Positions 10,851-22,285 of a stretch of 64,000 nt of DNA are shown here, one piece after another. This stretch comes from Posidonia oceanica (lineage: Eukaryota; Streptophyta; Magnoliopsida; Alismatales; Posidoniaceae): the NCBI GenBank assembly GCA_037176725.1, contig JAZBRS010000060.1, positions 55,518,001-55,582,000 on the forward strand, read 5' to 3'. The number at the start of each line of letters is the position of its first letter. Within the stretch, counting starts at the first letter, position 1. The translations under genes and the position numbers were made by a program. A model generated the notes under the pieces. The model ran no database searches, was not told the DNA's origin, and saw only the letters and a list, made by a program, of their open reading frames with translations.

Positions 10851-12257
10851 GACTACTATAGCAGTTGCTACCAGTGACCGACAGAGGGAGCAAAGGGGGT
10901 GCTGGTGCGGCGTAGACCGGCGGGCAGGCTTCACCAGAGCTCGACGAAGACCGGAGCAGCATCGGCGAGCAGCGACACTGCCTGGAGCAGGTCGGAGGAG
11001 TCGCCGGAGATCTGCAGACCTGCTCGGAGGCAGGCCGGCCGATCAGCGCAGCGTCAACGAGGTCTGATGGCAGGGGCATGCTCCTGGGGTCCGTGCGGAG
11101 CTGAGGCGCCTGGAGGAGCGGTGTTCTGCAGACCGGAGCGGCGGGACGACCAGCGAAGCTCGCCGGAGAAGACAGAGCTGACCCGACGTTGACTCGGCGC
11201 AGGAGAGATAGAGATCCCAGGCTAAGGGGCGGAAAAGCAAGAGAAGAGGGAGTCTAACCTAGGGATGAAGGGAGTTACCTGTTTCCGTGGCTGAGGAGTC
11301 CTCCCGACGTCGGTGTCTTTTGCAGAGGCCGGCGAGCTTGCTCCAGCTGCTGCGGGCGTCGTCCACTGCTCGCGAGGATCGGAGTTGCTTCCGCGGAGCC
11401 CTCCGGTGCTTCTTAGACGCCTGGACGCGAGCTCTGAAGATCGGGGACAGGATCGAGATTTTTTGGGTGTACAGAGGCAGCCAGAGACGGGGGGAGGTGT
11501 TCGCTGCTCCTCAGGCCGAATGGGAGCTGCCGGTGAACTTCTGGAGGTTAGGTGAGTGTTCCTGGGCGGTTGAATTGGGTCGTGGGGGCCTGTAGGTGGA
11601 GTTTGCAGGTGGGGTGATCTTCTGGCAGAGGAAGGTCATAGGTGTTTGTTGTGGGGGTCTTGGCCTGTGGTGGTGATGATGGCTGAGGCTCAGGTGGTTT
11701 AGGGAGCTGGTGATTCAGGGAGTCAGGTGTTGGGGTTTGGGAAGATTTCGTGAGCTGTGGAGTCGGTAATTTTGAGAAAGAAGGTGTTGGGTTGCTGAGT
11801 TGGAAATGGGGTAGTCGGGGATGATTTCAGGGTGACTTCGGGTGTGGAATGAAAGGGTGGAGATGCTGGAAGTTTGGTCGAGATTGAGGGAGGAATTGGG
11901 AGAGTTTTGCTGGGTGGAACGGGTGCTGGATTGGATGGAATGGAAGAGGAGGAAAGGGTCTGATTTTTGCAGAGGAAAGGGAGGGGAATTGCAAGGATTC
12001 TGGGTGCTGGACGCTTTCTCTCTCAGGATGACGCGAAGAGAATCGAAGGAGGAGAAGACCTGGAAGCTTTATGCAGCTGCGGAGGACAGACGCGCGCTGG
12101 GATTCAAATCCCCACCGACCGGAGCACTGCTGCTGATGGAGAGGCGGTCGGCGAGGAGACGGGCAGTAAATGCCCTCCCGGAAGTTCCGCTGAGTGAGAG
12201 AGGAGGAAGGTGGACTGATGCTGAGGTGATCGGGAGGGAGAAGCGAAGTTAAATTTT

Positions 12258-12490
12258 AAAGAAGATCGTGGGAAGGAGAAGGAGAAGTTGAAGAGGAAGA
12301 AGAAGAAGAAGAAGGAGGGAAGAGGAGGGTGGAAGGCGCGGGCCGGGCCGCGAGCTGAAAAAAAGAAAAAAGAAAGAAAAGAAAGAAGGGGGTGGAAGGG
12401 GCCGGATTGGGCCCAACAGGAGAAAAGGAAGAAAAGAAAGAAAGATAGGAAGAAAGAGAGAAATGGAAGGGAAAGAGAGGAGAAATAAAT
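12258..12490. repeat. GA-rich low-complexity tract
   Basis: Dense AAGAAGAAGAAG and GAAAGAAAAG wording. It corresponds to the pyrimidine tract at 47790-48240 in the opposite-oriented LTR of element 3. Confidence 0.85.
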
Positions 12491-14144
12491 TGGATAAAAA
12501 TAAAATAAAAATAGGTAAAATTATTAGAGTGATTGTATTTTAAGTTAGGACCGTGATTAAATTTTTTAATGACTGTTTTCGATTGATTAATCAGGTTTAG
12601 AGGGATTTTGGGTTTGATTAGGGTTTTAAAGGTTTTCTTTGTTTTTAATTTGTTTTTTATTTTGATTAAATGTTTGTTAAGTCTTTTAAGTTGTTTTTTA
12701 ATTATGTTTTTCTTGTTAAGTACTTGGGATGTTAATTAGGATTTTTTAAGGTTTGTTTTTAGATTAATTAGAGTGAGTTTTGGCTTTTGATTTTAGTCCT
12801 TTAGGATTTTTCTTAGGTCTTCTTTGATTTGCTTTTCCTTAATTTCGCTTGTTAGATTCTTTTAGCATTTCTTTCCTTAGGTTAGGTTTTCTTGTTAAGT
12901 TTTAATTAGCTGTTCTTAAATTTTGATTGTTTTTTTTATTATCTTTTTAATTATGTTTCCAATTTTTCTTTTGAGAGTTGTTAAGTTAGGTTTTTCCTCC
13001 TTAATTATTAGCCCTTGCATTTCTTAAGTGTTTTCTTTCTTTTAGGGTTTGTTTTCTTGGTTGTTTTTAATAGGATTTTACTTTTAGCTATTTTGATTAC
13101 ATTTCAGTTTTTTCCTTGATTTTACAGCATTTTCTCTTTGTTTGTTTTGTATTTTTTAGCTTGCATTCTTGTTTTTTGGCTTTAGTTAGATTTAGTTGGG
13201 TTTAGGTTTTTAATTGTTTGCTTAATATTTTTAATTATTTTTCTTAGGGTTTTGGTTTGTTTTCGTTTTGTTTTAAAGTTTTTAGAGGTTTTTAAGGATT
13301 TTTTAGGGGCTTAGTAAAAAGAAAGAAAAAGAAGAGAAGAAGGCGGAGGAAAAGGGAAAAAGGAAGAATAAAGGGGAAAGAGAGGAGTTGAAAGAAAATA
13401 ATTTTTTGGAAGTCAGGGAAAATACTAAAAATAAGATAAAAATAGAAATAAGATTGAGAACAGATAGGAGCACAAGGGGGGCCCACAGCCAGACAAAAAA
13501 GAGGGAGAAAAGGGGGTGAAAAGAAGGATGATAATCAGGAGCGAGAGAGGAGAGAGAAAAGAATAATCCAGGAGAGAGAAAAGGATAATTTAGGTGAATG
13601 GAGGGCTTAAAGGTTTTGAAAAGGGGTGAAAATTGCGGAATGTGTAGCCTAGAGTTTCTAGTGTTGCTTCTGGGGATTTGGTTTAGTTTTGAGAAAGTTT
13701 TGGAAGGGTTTTGAGGTGTAGAAAAAGGGTAGTTTTACCTAGGTTTTCTAGGGTTTTTGGGAATGGTTTTGGGTTGAAAATTTCTAAGTGTTTGGGTAGG
13801 TTTGCTAAGTAGGGGTTGATGGGTTTTCCTATGGTTTTTGGGCAGGTTTTGGGCTTGGGAAATGGGTGTAGGCTTAGGTCAAGTTTAGGCTTATTTTGAA
13901 GGGTAAGATAAAAAGATTGGTAGTTGTTTTGACCTAGGTTTAGATCTAGAAGTCGCCAGAAGGTCCCAGTTGGTCCAAGCCTGTCAAGATGGGGTGTCAA
14001 CACCAAGTGTTTTGTGACCTTGTTGATTTCACAGTGTTAAAGATGTTTCTGAGTTTCCAGAAGGCACTTTGGACTAAGGGCAATCATACCCCTAGATGGA
14101 CTAACAAATTTGCTAAGGTAATGCAGGAAAATAGTTCAGGGACG

Positions 14145-14280
14145 TTAAACGAGCAAATATCAGCGTCCAACCTTGGACGTGCCATCTGAAGCGTATAACA
14201 ATCAACAGAGGGATGTTGGACGCCTGATATTCTGCGTCTTACGTTATAAGTGCCAATTTAAGCGTCTTACGTTTTAACTG
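14145..14280 (-). promoter_or_regulatory. ACGTT motif module, orphan copy
   Basis: Contains GCGTCCAACCTTGGACG (a CGTCCAA/TTGGACG hairpin), GCGTATAAC, GTTGGACGC and two GCGTCTTACGTT words. It matches the wording upstream of the antisense genes and in the LTR at 24180-24490. If it acts like those, it would have served a gene to its left, now cut by T1. Confidence 0.5.
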
Positions 14281-14432
14281 TGACTTAAACTACAGATTTT
14301 GGATAGAGGGCCCTTGATCAAATATCAAAGCCACCAGGGAGTAATTCTAAACTCAGAACAATCCAAAAAACATGAACAAGGATGAAAAATGAAATATATA
14401 TATATATATTCCCTTGAAAAGATACATGGTCC

Positions 14433-15798
14433 TCAAAAATAAAAGATTATAATAATTGCCTTTCTAATCATCTTCTTCCTTTTCCAACGCAACACGCCGG
14501 TCGCTTCAACCCACTCCTCGGGCTTGGGCAGTAGCTTTGAATACCACTTCCAATGCACATCCTCCCGTGGAAGGCAGCAAGGAGCAGTTGATGGCCCCTC
14601 TGAATCATCATGGCGGTCCAGAGATGACCAGAGAGCCCGAATGTAGTACACCATTACTGCATCAGATGGAAGACTACGCTCCTGAACTCGAATACGAGGG
14701 ATAAAGCTCAGCCGAGGTGGCACCCCTTTCTTCTGCCCCATCATCCCGAAGCAACGATGGGAGTTGTGCACTACAAAGTGGGTGGGCCCTATCAGCTCCA
14801 ACTCAACTGAAGAACCTCGTGCCTGTTGCTTATGAGAAAGGGATGTGGAAGGCGCGGAAATGTCAATAGTGGCAGCGAACAAAGAGCAAACCCTTTCCTC
14901 AATCAAATCTGCCTTCACAGGCCCGAGCCTCGGGAAATGGACCTGCAGCCACCTGGAAAGAAGGAAAGGAGAGCCTACAAAATCCCCTCCGGTGGAAACG
15001 CTGGTCAAGCCAAAATATGTGGCAGCAAGAATGGCGATTGAAGGAGAGCGGCAGAAATGCTCAGTAAGGCCTATCAAGAACTCAGTATGATAGACATCCA
15101 AGGAGAAATCCTTGGTGACAAATAAAGTAAGGCCTCCAATCAGTAAATGCAGACACACCAGCAGCTGATCCTGGGAGGAAGAGTCCTCAATCCGCCGGAA
15201 GCTGAAGTACAAATGCACCAAGTTGAGTCTGCGACCTCTGATCACTGGGAAGGTAGGCGGAAGGGTGAAGATACGGTCTATGTATGTTTGCATTCTGTTG
15301 TTTCGTACGGTAATGGGAAGTCAATATCTGGCCGGGCCGCTCCAATCTGAGTTACACCAAGCAAGCCGTGAACATCCTCTACTAGGATTGTCGTCTCACA
15401 ACCCCCAAAGAAGAAAGTATGGGTCTCAAGACTCCAGAAGGCGCATGAGACATGAAGCAAGGGCCAGTCCAAGTTGGTGCCCAATAAATCCAAAAGTCCA
15501 TCAAAGCACGTACAGGCCAAAACAGATTTCCTCTCTCGAGCTCAGAGCACAAAATCCTTCACCCAAGTGGAGTAGTAAGGGAAGTCATTGTCAAAGCAAG
15601 GTGTCTTGGTAAAATTGAGGATTTCCTGCAAAGAAATTCGGAAGCGTGAGGAACAAAGGAATTTGAAAGGACCAATGAAGAAGATCATACCTTCCCCATC
15701 TTGATAAGGGACATCATATGCCCTTCAATCTCTTCCAAAGGTTTTACGACCCCCATCTTGTTGTGCATGAAGACATTGGGGACTGAGCTAGAAGCCAT
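14433..15798 (-). pseudogene. Antisense gene 1: plant-specific domain protein, decayed
   Basis: Probable ATG at 15798 (protein starts MASSSVPNVF), about 100 bases below a TATA box. A GT-AG intron follows: donor GTATGA near 15690, acceptor TTTCTTTGCAG near 15625. The main exon reads WPLLHVSCAFWSLETHTFFF, then TTILVEDVHGLLGV, LLIGGLTLF and GSPFLLSRWLQVHF, ending after a VHWKW motif. The layout resembles the plant family some databases call DUF7745, related to the plant mobile domain; that name is from memory. Breaks: a TGA after DFVL near 15540 and a one-base shift near 15290. Antisense gene 3 shares the same order of motifs. Function unknown; such domains are often carried by transposons. Confidence 0.6.
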
Positions 15799-15896
15799 GA
15801 AAGCAAAAGAGAGGGAAGGAAGAAGCACAAATCAGGAAGAAATCAGTAGAGAGAAAAAGGAGCAAGTGTGCATGAAAATCAAAGGGGTGGCCAAGC

Positions 15897-15903
15897 TTTT
15901 ATA
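15897..15903 (-). promoter_or_regulatory. TATA box of antisense gene 1
   Basis: Minus strand CTTATAAAAGC, 99 bases above the likely ATG and 170 bases below the AACGTT module. Confidence 0.6.
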
Positions 15904-16019
15904 AGCACAGGAGGATCGTCGGAAATCTTTCACACGGGCAATGAGAAAATTTCACTAGCATTCCGGAAGATTAGACAAGAACAGGAAAGGAAAGAAAAGT
16001 TTCTGGGCTTGCTTCGTTG

Positions 16020-16160
16020 TACGCGATACGGTGCGCGTCCAACTTTAGCCGCGCCATTTGACGCGTATAACGTTTAGAGCAGCTACCGGCATTGGATGCA
16101 GACATTCAAGCGGATAACGTTGGCCGCAGCAGATGAGGCGTATAACGTTTTATCAGTGAC
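16020..16160 (-). promoter_or_regulatory. AACGTT motif module upstream of antisense gene 1
   Basis: Three AACGTT words, each inside a GCGTATAACGTT- or GCGGATAACGTT-like context, plus GCGCGTCCAAC. AACGTT is the ACGT-core 'T-box' type of bZIP site. From 16161 to 16620 I see no other feature; that stretch is the spacer to gene 2. Confidence 0.6.
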
Positions 16161-16626
16161 TTAAGTTACTAAACAAGACCGGATTGCTCCCTAATCTGTG
16201 ATTGAGTTGCATGCGCCCGTTTTGCCCATTCCATAGGTTTAACTAAGTTGAAATACAGGTGTGAGCGTTGGTTTCATATTTTTTTGACATCCGGGCCAGT
16301 CGGAATCTCTGGTTGCTCGTTTCATCAAGTAAATGGCTCGTTAAGGCGTCGACGACTTCAAAATTCAATTTTTAAGATTCTAGGTGAAATCTTTCCTTAT
16401 AATTATGTCATTTACATACTATTTCACTTGAATATGCTGGTTTCAAGTTAATTTGGATTAAGGGCCATTATTTTGCCATATTGGTCGCTTAAGCTCACTT
16501 TAGCTTTGAGAAAGGTAATTTAAAAGAAGTATTTGACAAGTTTACTGAGTGTGCAGAAATCTATATCATTTCAAAATATACAATTGTTCTACAAGGTCAC
16601 CAGGGCATACCCCTGAAGTACAAAAG

Positions 16627-19600
16627 CTAGGGAGCACTCTCTCCCTCACCCTCAGGAGCCGAAGCAGGAGCTAAAGCAGGAGCCAAAGAAGGGGCAGTAG
16701 GGGGACGAGGCGACTGTTGAACCGAAGCGCCTGACGGGGCCCTAGAAACAGACCGAGAATGGTGGCTGCCCGACCGGCGGCTCGGTACAGAAGGAACATG
16801 CTCCCTGAGCCTGGCACCAGCTAAAAAAGCAAACCTCCGGTAGTGCCCAAGCTCAAGCTTGAGCTGGGAGATAACGCTCGCCGTGCCTTGAGAAGAAAAG
16901 CAGCCCAAAATATCAGATATAAGCAAGGACATGGAAGACATAAAGAAGCGCTGAATTAAATCATACCACCTGAGATCGGGCAATCTCAATGTCCCTATCA
17001 GCCACCTGCTACTCCATCCCCTGGATCTGAGCACTGCTAGCAGCGACTGTCCCCTCCAGCTCCTCTAACCTCCCGACAGAGCTGGCAGCTATAAAGTCAC
17101 CAGCCCGCTCCCTCAGCTCGCCCTCTAGATAAGCGACCTACAAGCAATGGCGTCAAGACCAAGGGAATTTCAAAAGCAAAAATAAAATAAAGGCATATTT
17201 ACCTTCTCCTGGAGATGGGAGATCTCCTATGAGCGATCCGAAGGAGGAGCACTGCTAGTCGAAGACTGAAAAGGAAGATTCAAATCAGTTACAAGTCATA
17301 ACCAGACTATAAAAGCTACTTGTGAAAATACCTGAGAGGCAGAGGCCCGTCAGAACGGAGAGCTGCTGGGTCAAGTGGTGCTCCTGCTGAACCCACTCAT
17401 CGGCCGCCTTGAGCTACAAAAGAAAGAAAGCAAGTTAGCCAAATTGAATTAACCGTCTACAAAATGAAATTCAGAAGCTCACCGCTATCTCCAGTTGGGC
17501 TCGAGAAGACTGAAGCTCCTCCAACAGGGCCGCACAGGAAACCACCACCTCCCCGGGATCTGCGTCCCCCAAAGGAAGGTTCCCGCGCCCAAGGAAGTGG
17601 GACCGATGGAAGATCATCAGAGAGGAAAACTCCCGGTCTATCCACTCAGCCCACTCTACCTCGTCCTCCTCTGTAGCATCCGTCGAAGCGGGGGAACCAC
17701 GACGGGCCTAGTCCAGGAGCTATGGGCCGTAGACGACCACCCAGTGGCGAGCACGGCTGCCCCCGCCACGTGTCTCTCGCCAAACTCAGTGAGGAGGAGG
17801 TGAAGGCTGAGCCTGCTGGCGCCCCAGCTGTCGTAGCGCCTTACCAATCTGCTGGAAGTGGCAGTGGTTCCAGTAGTGGATCCATACGTCCCGGTCGAAA
17901 ATGGCCCGATCATGGGCAATCTCAGGGATGTCCGCATGCTCTCCCTCAGCATAAGGATGCCAAACCACCTGAAAAGAGCAATACATGTCAGCAAGTAGCA
18001 TAAACAATTAAACAGAAGCTGAAATTAAAAGAAGTAAGTTACCTGAGTCGGGACAAGAAGCTCGAAAAGCAAACGACCGACATAGCGGTTGTCATCTGCT
18101 GGCTCGAGGGCCTGCTCAGCAGCAGCCCAAAATAATCCCCGAGGAAAGGGGACACCGGTAGGAGGAACCGGAGGAGGGGCAAGGCGTAGAAAGGCAAAGT
18201 GGTCCCACGCCCACATCTGTACGCAAAACGAGGAAGCTGTTAGCAAGAATATAATATCCAATGCAAGCTTAAATATGGAGATTTACCTGAAGGAAGGGCA
18301 GGTTCCCGCCCAACTGGCGAGAACTGCAGTCGGTGAAGCAGAATAGGGTGGAGTACAGGTGCGCCAAACTCGCCGCAACTTAGACATACTCTCCCACATG
18401 CTCCAGGTCCGCCAGAAGAGGAAGGAACTACGCCGAGAGCTTCGAGGAGGAGTGCGAGAAGAGCACCTCCCCGAACAGCACCAGGAGGAAGGCCCGCAGC
18501 TGCTAGTCAGCCTCCACACCCGGTCCGGCAACTGTCTCCACCAGCTCACTCACCTGGTGAACCGCGGAAGTAATCACCACGAGCTGCTCCCTGCTCATGG
18601 CTAACTGGCGTCCAACCAGCTCCTGCGCCAAAACCGAGTAGCCCGGGCGCACCCACCCTGTCACCGGTCTGCCTGTGACCTGGAGACCAGTCAGTCACGC
18701 CATGTCCTCAAGGGAGAGGACAAACTCGCCAGCCCTCGTAACGATCGAGCTCGTCCGAAAGCTCCACCGCTCTGCAACCACCTCCAAAAACATCGGACAA
18801 AGGGGAAAGTCCGAGATGGACAAGAAATGCCCAAATCCCATCCGATCCAGATGCTCCTACTAGAAAGAAGCTAGCAAAGCGTAGGACTGGCAGACCTGAC
18901 CCCAGTAGCAGCGGGTCACGGCTGGTGCTCGACTCTACAAGCAGGCAGGAGAACTATCAGTCAGGATGAGATAATCGAACAAAATAAGGAAATAAAGAAT
19001 GTAAAATGTATACCTACCCCTTAGAAGCCAGTGTGGCAGTGGCGAACTCGGATCGGGACGCGTCCCTATGCGGTCCCGATGCTTGCACCTCGTCTCTGGG
19101 GATCTGCTCCCACCAGTAGTCCGAGGGATCCCTCGCGACGCCCTCCGCCTCCCGTCAAACAAAGTCAACCATGTTCCGCCACCAGCCGTCGTCCTCGCCA
19201 AACTGTGCAAGGAAGGGGTCGACTGGCCTCGCCTCGGGCACCTCCGAGGGCCCCACCTCGTCTAGGCTGACCTCAGGCCTCGCCTCTGAGACTGTCTCCT
19301 CTGAATCCTCCAAGCTGAAGGAAGTGCTGGAATCGGAGACCGCCTCCGCCGTCGTCTCTTCGGCCTCCTTAGAACCAGAGTCCTCCCCCACGGTGGCCTC
19401 ACTGGCCGTCGCCTCTGCCTCCACGGCGTCGTCACCAACCACCACCTCGGCCTCCGCGGAACCACCCACGGCAGCCCCCGTCTCCGCTCCCGCAGCCTCG
19501 GCATCACCATCGGACGTCGCCCCGGGCATCGCCATGGCACCACTTGCCTCCACCACGCCTGCCACGCCCTCCACGGCCACCTCAGCAGCCGGCCCAGCCA

Positions 19601-19820
19601 CCACAGCCACCGAGCTCGCTGCCACAGCCGCCAGACTCACTGCCATGGCCTCGCCACCACTTGCCACGACCTCACCGGCACCTCCCGCTTCCCTCGCCGC
19701 CGCGTCTCGCCCCGCAGCAGCCCCAGCCACCGCCTCCAATGCCATCTCGCCAAAAGGGGAAGGGCTGGTCCGAGCTCGTTTAGCTGCCCTAGTATAAAAT
19801 TGCGATATTTGCCTCTCCAT
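16627..19820 (-). pseudogene. Antisense gene 2: plant mobile domain (PMD) protein with introns, decayed
   Basis: ATG at 19820 (MERQISQFYTRAAKRART), 108 bases below a TATA box. Exon 1 is a low-complexity Ala/Glu/Val-rich domain. Introns with GT-AG ends are visible at about 19017-18935, 18286-18217 and 18042-17969, and more follow. Exon 2 carries the PMD signature: FVLSLEDMA, LTGLQVTGRPVTGWV, LRAFLLVLFGEVLFS and SLAHLYSTLFCFTDCSSRQL. Exon 3 opens with MWAWDHFAFLRL, the conserved WAWERF-like motif, and exon 4 with VVWHPY. The 3' exons (about 17110-16627) encode a coiled coil (VAYLEGELRERAGDF) and a Ser/Pro/Ala-rich tail. At least five stops interrupt it (TGA, TAA and several TAG). PMD proteins such as Arabidopsis MAIL1/MAIN act in silencing, and PMD also occurs in transposons. 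The C-terminal exon limits are uncertain. Confidence 0.72.
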
Positions 19821-19927
19821 CGAGGTATGTTCACCGGAATGGGGAAGAAGGTCACCGGAGAGGATGCTGTCGCCGGAGAAGAAGAAGGGAGGAAGACCAG
19901 ATGGCCACCCGCGGCGTAGGACGAGGG

Positions 19928-19934
19928 TTTTATA
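19928..19934 (-). promoter_or_regulatory. TATA box of antisense gene 2
   Basis: Minus strand GGTATAAAACCC, 108 bases above the ATG and directly below the AACGTT module. Confidence 0.65.
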
Positions 19935-19935
19935 C

Positions 19936-20090
19936 CTTTCAACGTTGTACGTGTGAATCCCAGCATCCAACGCCTCAGGAAGAAAGAATGTTATATGCTC
20001 CCTATGACGCGTTCAACGTTTTGCGAGTTAAAACGTTAGCTGCTGGTTTTCCAACATATAACGTTGGACGCTCCATTTTGAGCATACAAT
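19936..20090 (-). promoter_or_regulatory. AACGTT motif module upstream of antisense gene 2
   Basis: Four AACGTT words in contexts such as TACAACGTT, TATAACGTTGGACGC (plus strand) and AAAACGTTAGC, together with GGTTTTCCAAC. Same vocabulary as the LTR of element A. Confidence 0.65.
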
Positions 20091-20210
20091 GCTTTAAGTT
20101 CAGGGAAGTGTTTCTGAATTCTGATATTCTCATTCAACTCATACAAATTCATTCAAAAGAGACCAAAGAGACAAAATAAATTTTATTGATGATAAATGAT
20201 ACATTTCTAA

Positions 20211-21345
20211 CTACATCTTCTGTCTTTTTGTAGGAAATTCAATAAACAATTTAGGATGCACGCCCTCATACCAAGTGTCATAAATTGCAAGAGAAATGGC
20301 TTCACGGTCCGCATTCGAGTTCACACATGCAGAAAGGATCTGGTTTCGCCCTTTCCCGTCCCAAGTACCTACCTGATAAAAGACCTGGATGATGTCCCTA
20401 GGAGTATCCCTCAAGCGCAGGAGAATCATATCAGAGAAGCGCGGCAAGGGAGGTATAGCCCAAGGAGTACCCAGCATTGAGAAGTAGCATTGAGGATTGT
20501 ACCTCACAAACTCGATCGCCCCAATCAGCGTCAGGAAATACTCTGGGTCAGACACTGTCCTGAAAGACGAGGGGGACTGAAGGAGTCCATCCAGGACTTG
20601 ACCTCGCAGGCGCATAAGCGGCGAATGAACTCCTCCAAGGGAAGGCTAGCATCAAAAGCAGGCAGAAGAAAATGCTCCTCCAGCCAGCGCAGAACTAGGA
20701 ACGGTGAGCCGAAAAATGGCCCTCCGAGGCAGGCACTGGATAAGCCCCTGATGGTAAAAGCCAAAATAGACTGACTCAAACATTTCTGCAGGTTGCGCAC
20801 GCAAATGCACATGAGCTCAGCATGGTAGGCACTAATAGTCAGAGCTTCATTTGGGAAGAGCACCAGTCCCCCGATCAGAATGAAGACGCATTCCAAGCAA
20901 GAAGCCTCAGAGCGGATGCTGTCGCGCTGTTTCCAGAAAAATTTCCACAAAGAGGAGAGTTTGATACAGCCATCCAGCACCAGGTCCTCCGGCACAACAA
21001 CAGAGCCGAAGATGCGCTTTAAGAGAGAGAAAGAACCTACCACCCCGATTGGCAAAAGGTAGGCATCCCTGCAGTAAATGGATGGGTCGGCATGTCGAGT
21101 ACCTAGGAGGGCACTCACCTCCTCCAAGAGGATGGTCAATTCCCCCGAAGAAGAAAAGAACGTGTGAGTCAAGGGATTCCACAGCCCACAGAGGCTGAAG
21201 AGCACCTTCCAGTCAATAGGCTGCCGCAGCTGGCGAGGGGCCTAACAGAGACCATCCTCCTCCAAGCGTTCCCGGTACTTCTTCAAAGCCCAAGAGCGGA
21301 ATTGTTGAACCCAGTCCAACTGATAGGCTTTCGAGTCCCGGTCAT
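20211..21345 (-). pseudogene. Antisense gene 3: plant-specific domain protein, decayed
   Basis: Starts MTGTRKPISWTGF at 21345. Reading across small frameshifts gives WALKKYRERLEEDG, then WKVLFSLCGLWNPLTHTFFS, ELTILLEEVSALLGT, LIGGLVLFPNEALTISAYH, FFGSPFLVLRWLEEHF and, after another shift near 20600, SDPEYFLTLIGAIEFV, ending PTKRQKM at 20211. The order of motifs parallels antisense gene 1, so both are members of one family (DUF7745-like, by memory). Breaks: a shift near 21290, TAG after GLC near 21243, and a shift near 20610. No TATA box or AACGTT module is seen directly upstream, where the 44-bp array begins. Confidence 0.6.
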
Positions 21346-21511
21346 TGTTGGCAGAAGATAGGGACTATAAAGTAAAGAAAAATCAGTAGAAGTACGAGAA
21401 TGGGAGTATGCGGAAATGATGAAAACAGGGAGTAGAATTGAGAGCAGAATAGCAAAAACCCCGGAGCACAATCGGGTCAACAAAGCAAGCAAAGCCAAAA
21501 AGTATCCTTTT

Positions 21512-22285
21512 CGACTCCCTTGGGCCATCCCCTAGGCACGTCATGTTTTTATTTTCGACTCCCTTGGGCCATCCCCTAGGCACGTCATGTTTTTATTTTC
21601 GACTCCCTTGGGCCATCCCCTAGGTACGTCATGTCTTTATTTTCGACTCCCTTGGGCCATCCCCTAGGCACGTCATGTTTTTATTTTCGACTCCCTTGGG
21701 CCATCCCCTAGGCACGTCATGTCTTTTTATTTTCGACTCCCTTGGGCCATCCCCTAGGCACGTCAAGCTTTTATTTTCGACTCCCTTGGGCCATCCCCTA
21801 GGCACGTCATGTTGTTATTTTCGACTCCCTTGGGCCATCCCCTAGGCACATCATGTTGTTATTTTCGACTCCCTTGGGCCATCCCCTAGGCACGTCATGT
21901 TTTTATTTTCGACTCCCTTGGGCCATCCCCTAGGCACGTCATGTTTTTATTTTCGACTCCCTTAGGTCATCCCCTAGGCACATCATGTTTTTATTTTCGA
22001 TTCCCTTGGGCCATCCCCTAGGCACGTCATGCTTTTATTTTCGACTCCCTTGGACCATCCCCTAGGCACGTCAGGTTTTTATTTTCGACTCCCTTAGGCC
22101 ATCCCCTAGGCACGTCATGTTTTTATTTTCGACTCCCTTGGGCCATCCCCTAGGCACGTCATGTTTTTATTTTCGACTCCCTTAGGCCATCCCCTAGGCA
22201 CGTCATGTTTTTATTTCCGACTCCCTTGGGCAATCCCCTTGCCATATCATATTTTTTTATTTCCGTCTCCCTTGGGTAATCCCCT
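21512..22285 (+). repeat. 44-bp tandem array (about 17 copies)
   Basis: Unit starts CGACTCCCTTGGGCCATCCC and continues CTAGGCACGTCATG plus a TTTTTATTTT spacer; successive copies begin at 21512, 21556, 21600, 21644 and 21688. Each can fold as CCTTGGG against CCCTAGG with one mismatch. It lies in the 3' untranslated part of element A. Confidence 0.93.

Larger units (their letters stand above)
1..14002 (-). mobile_element. Tat/Ogre-type Ty3/gypsy retrotransposon T1, 5' half
   Basis: Read on the minus strand, the element runs from a 5' LTR (8046-14002) through a primer binding site (8027-8044), a leader, gag (about 6577-4092), protease (4128-2146) and reverse transcriptase (1251-1). RNase H, integrase and the 3' LTR lie beyond the window start. 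The gag-protease-RT order, the DNGS protease motif, the RT motifs YRDLN and YVDD, the TGGCGACTCC primer site and the giant LTR together fit the Tat lineage, including Ogre. The element is dead: gag has a TGA stop and two frame breaks, the pro-RT frame has three TAG stops, and RT has an 11-base insertion. It interrupts element A, whose sequence resumes at 14003. Confidence 0.9.
8046..14002 (-). repeat. 5' LTR of T1, about 6 kb
   Basis: On the minus strand it starts TGTTGACACCCC at 14002 and ends GGGATTACTACA at 8046, giving TG...CA ends, 5957 bases. From its start it holds an AT-rich U3 with many TTTAGGG-like words (13985-12500), a purine/pyrimidine-biased tract, a GC-rich segment with splice-donor-like AGGTAA (about 12200-10860), a TGCAT-rich segment, a 30-bp tandem array and the conserved tail block. 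There are no open frames I trust. Its partner LTR is outside the window, so age cannot be judged. Confidence 0.85.

Noticed and set aside
19171..19797. 208-codon Ser/Ala/Pro-rich open frame on the plus strand
   Set aside because: It is the shadow of the Ala/Glu-rich first exon of the minus-strand PMD gene.
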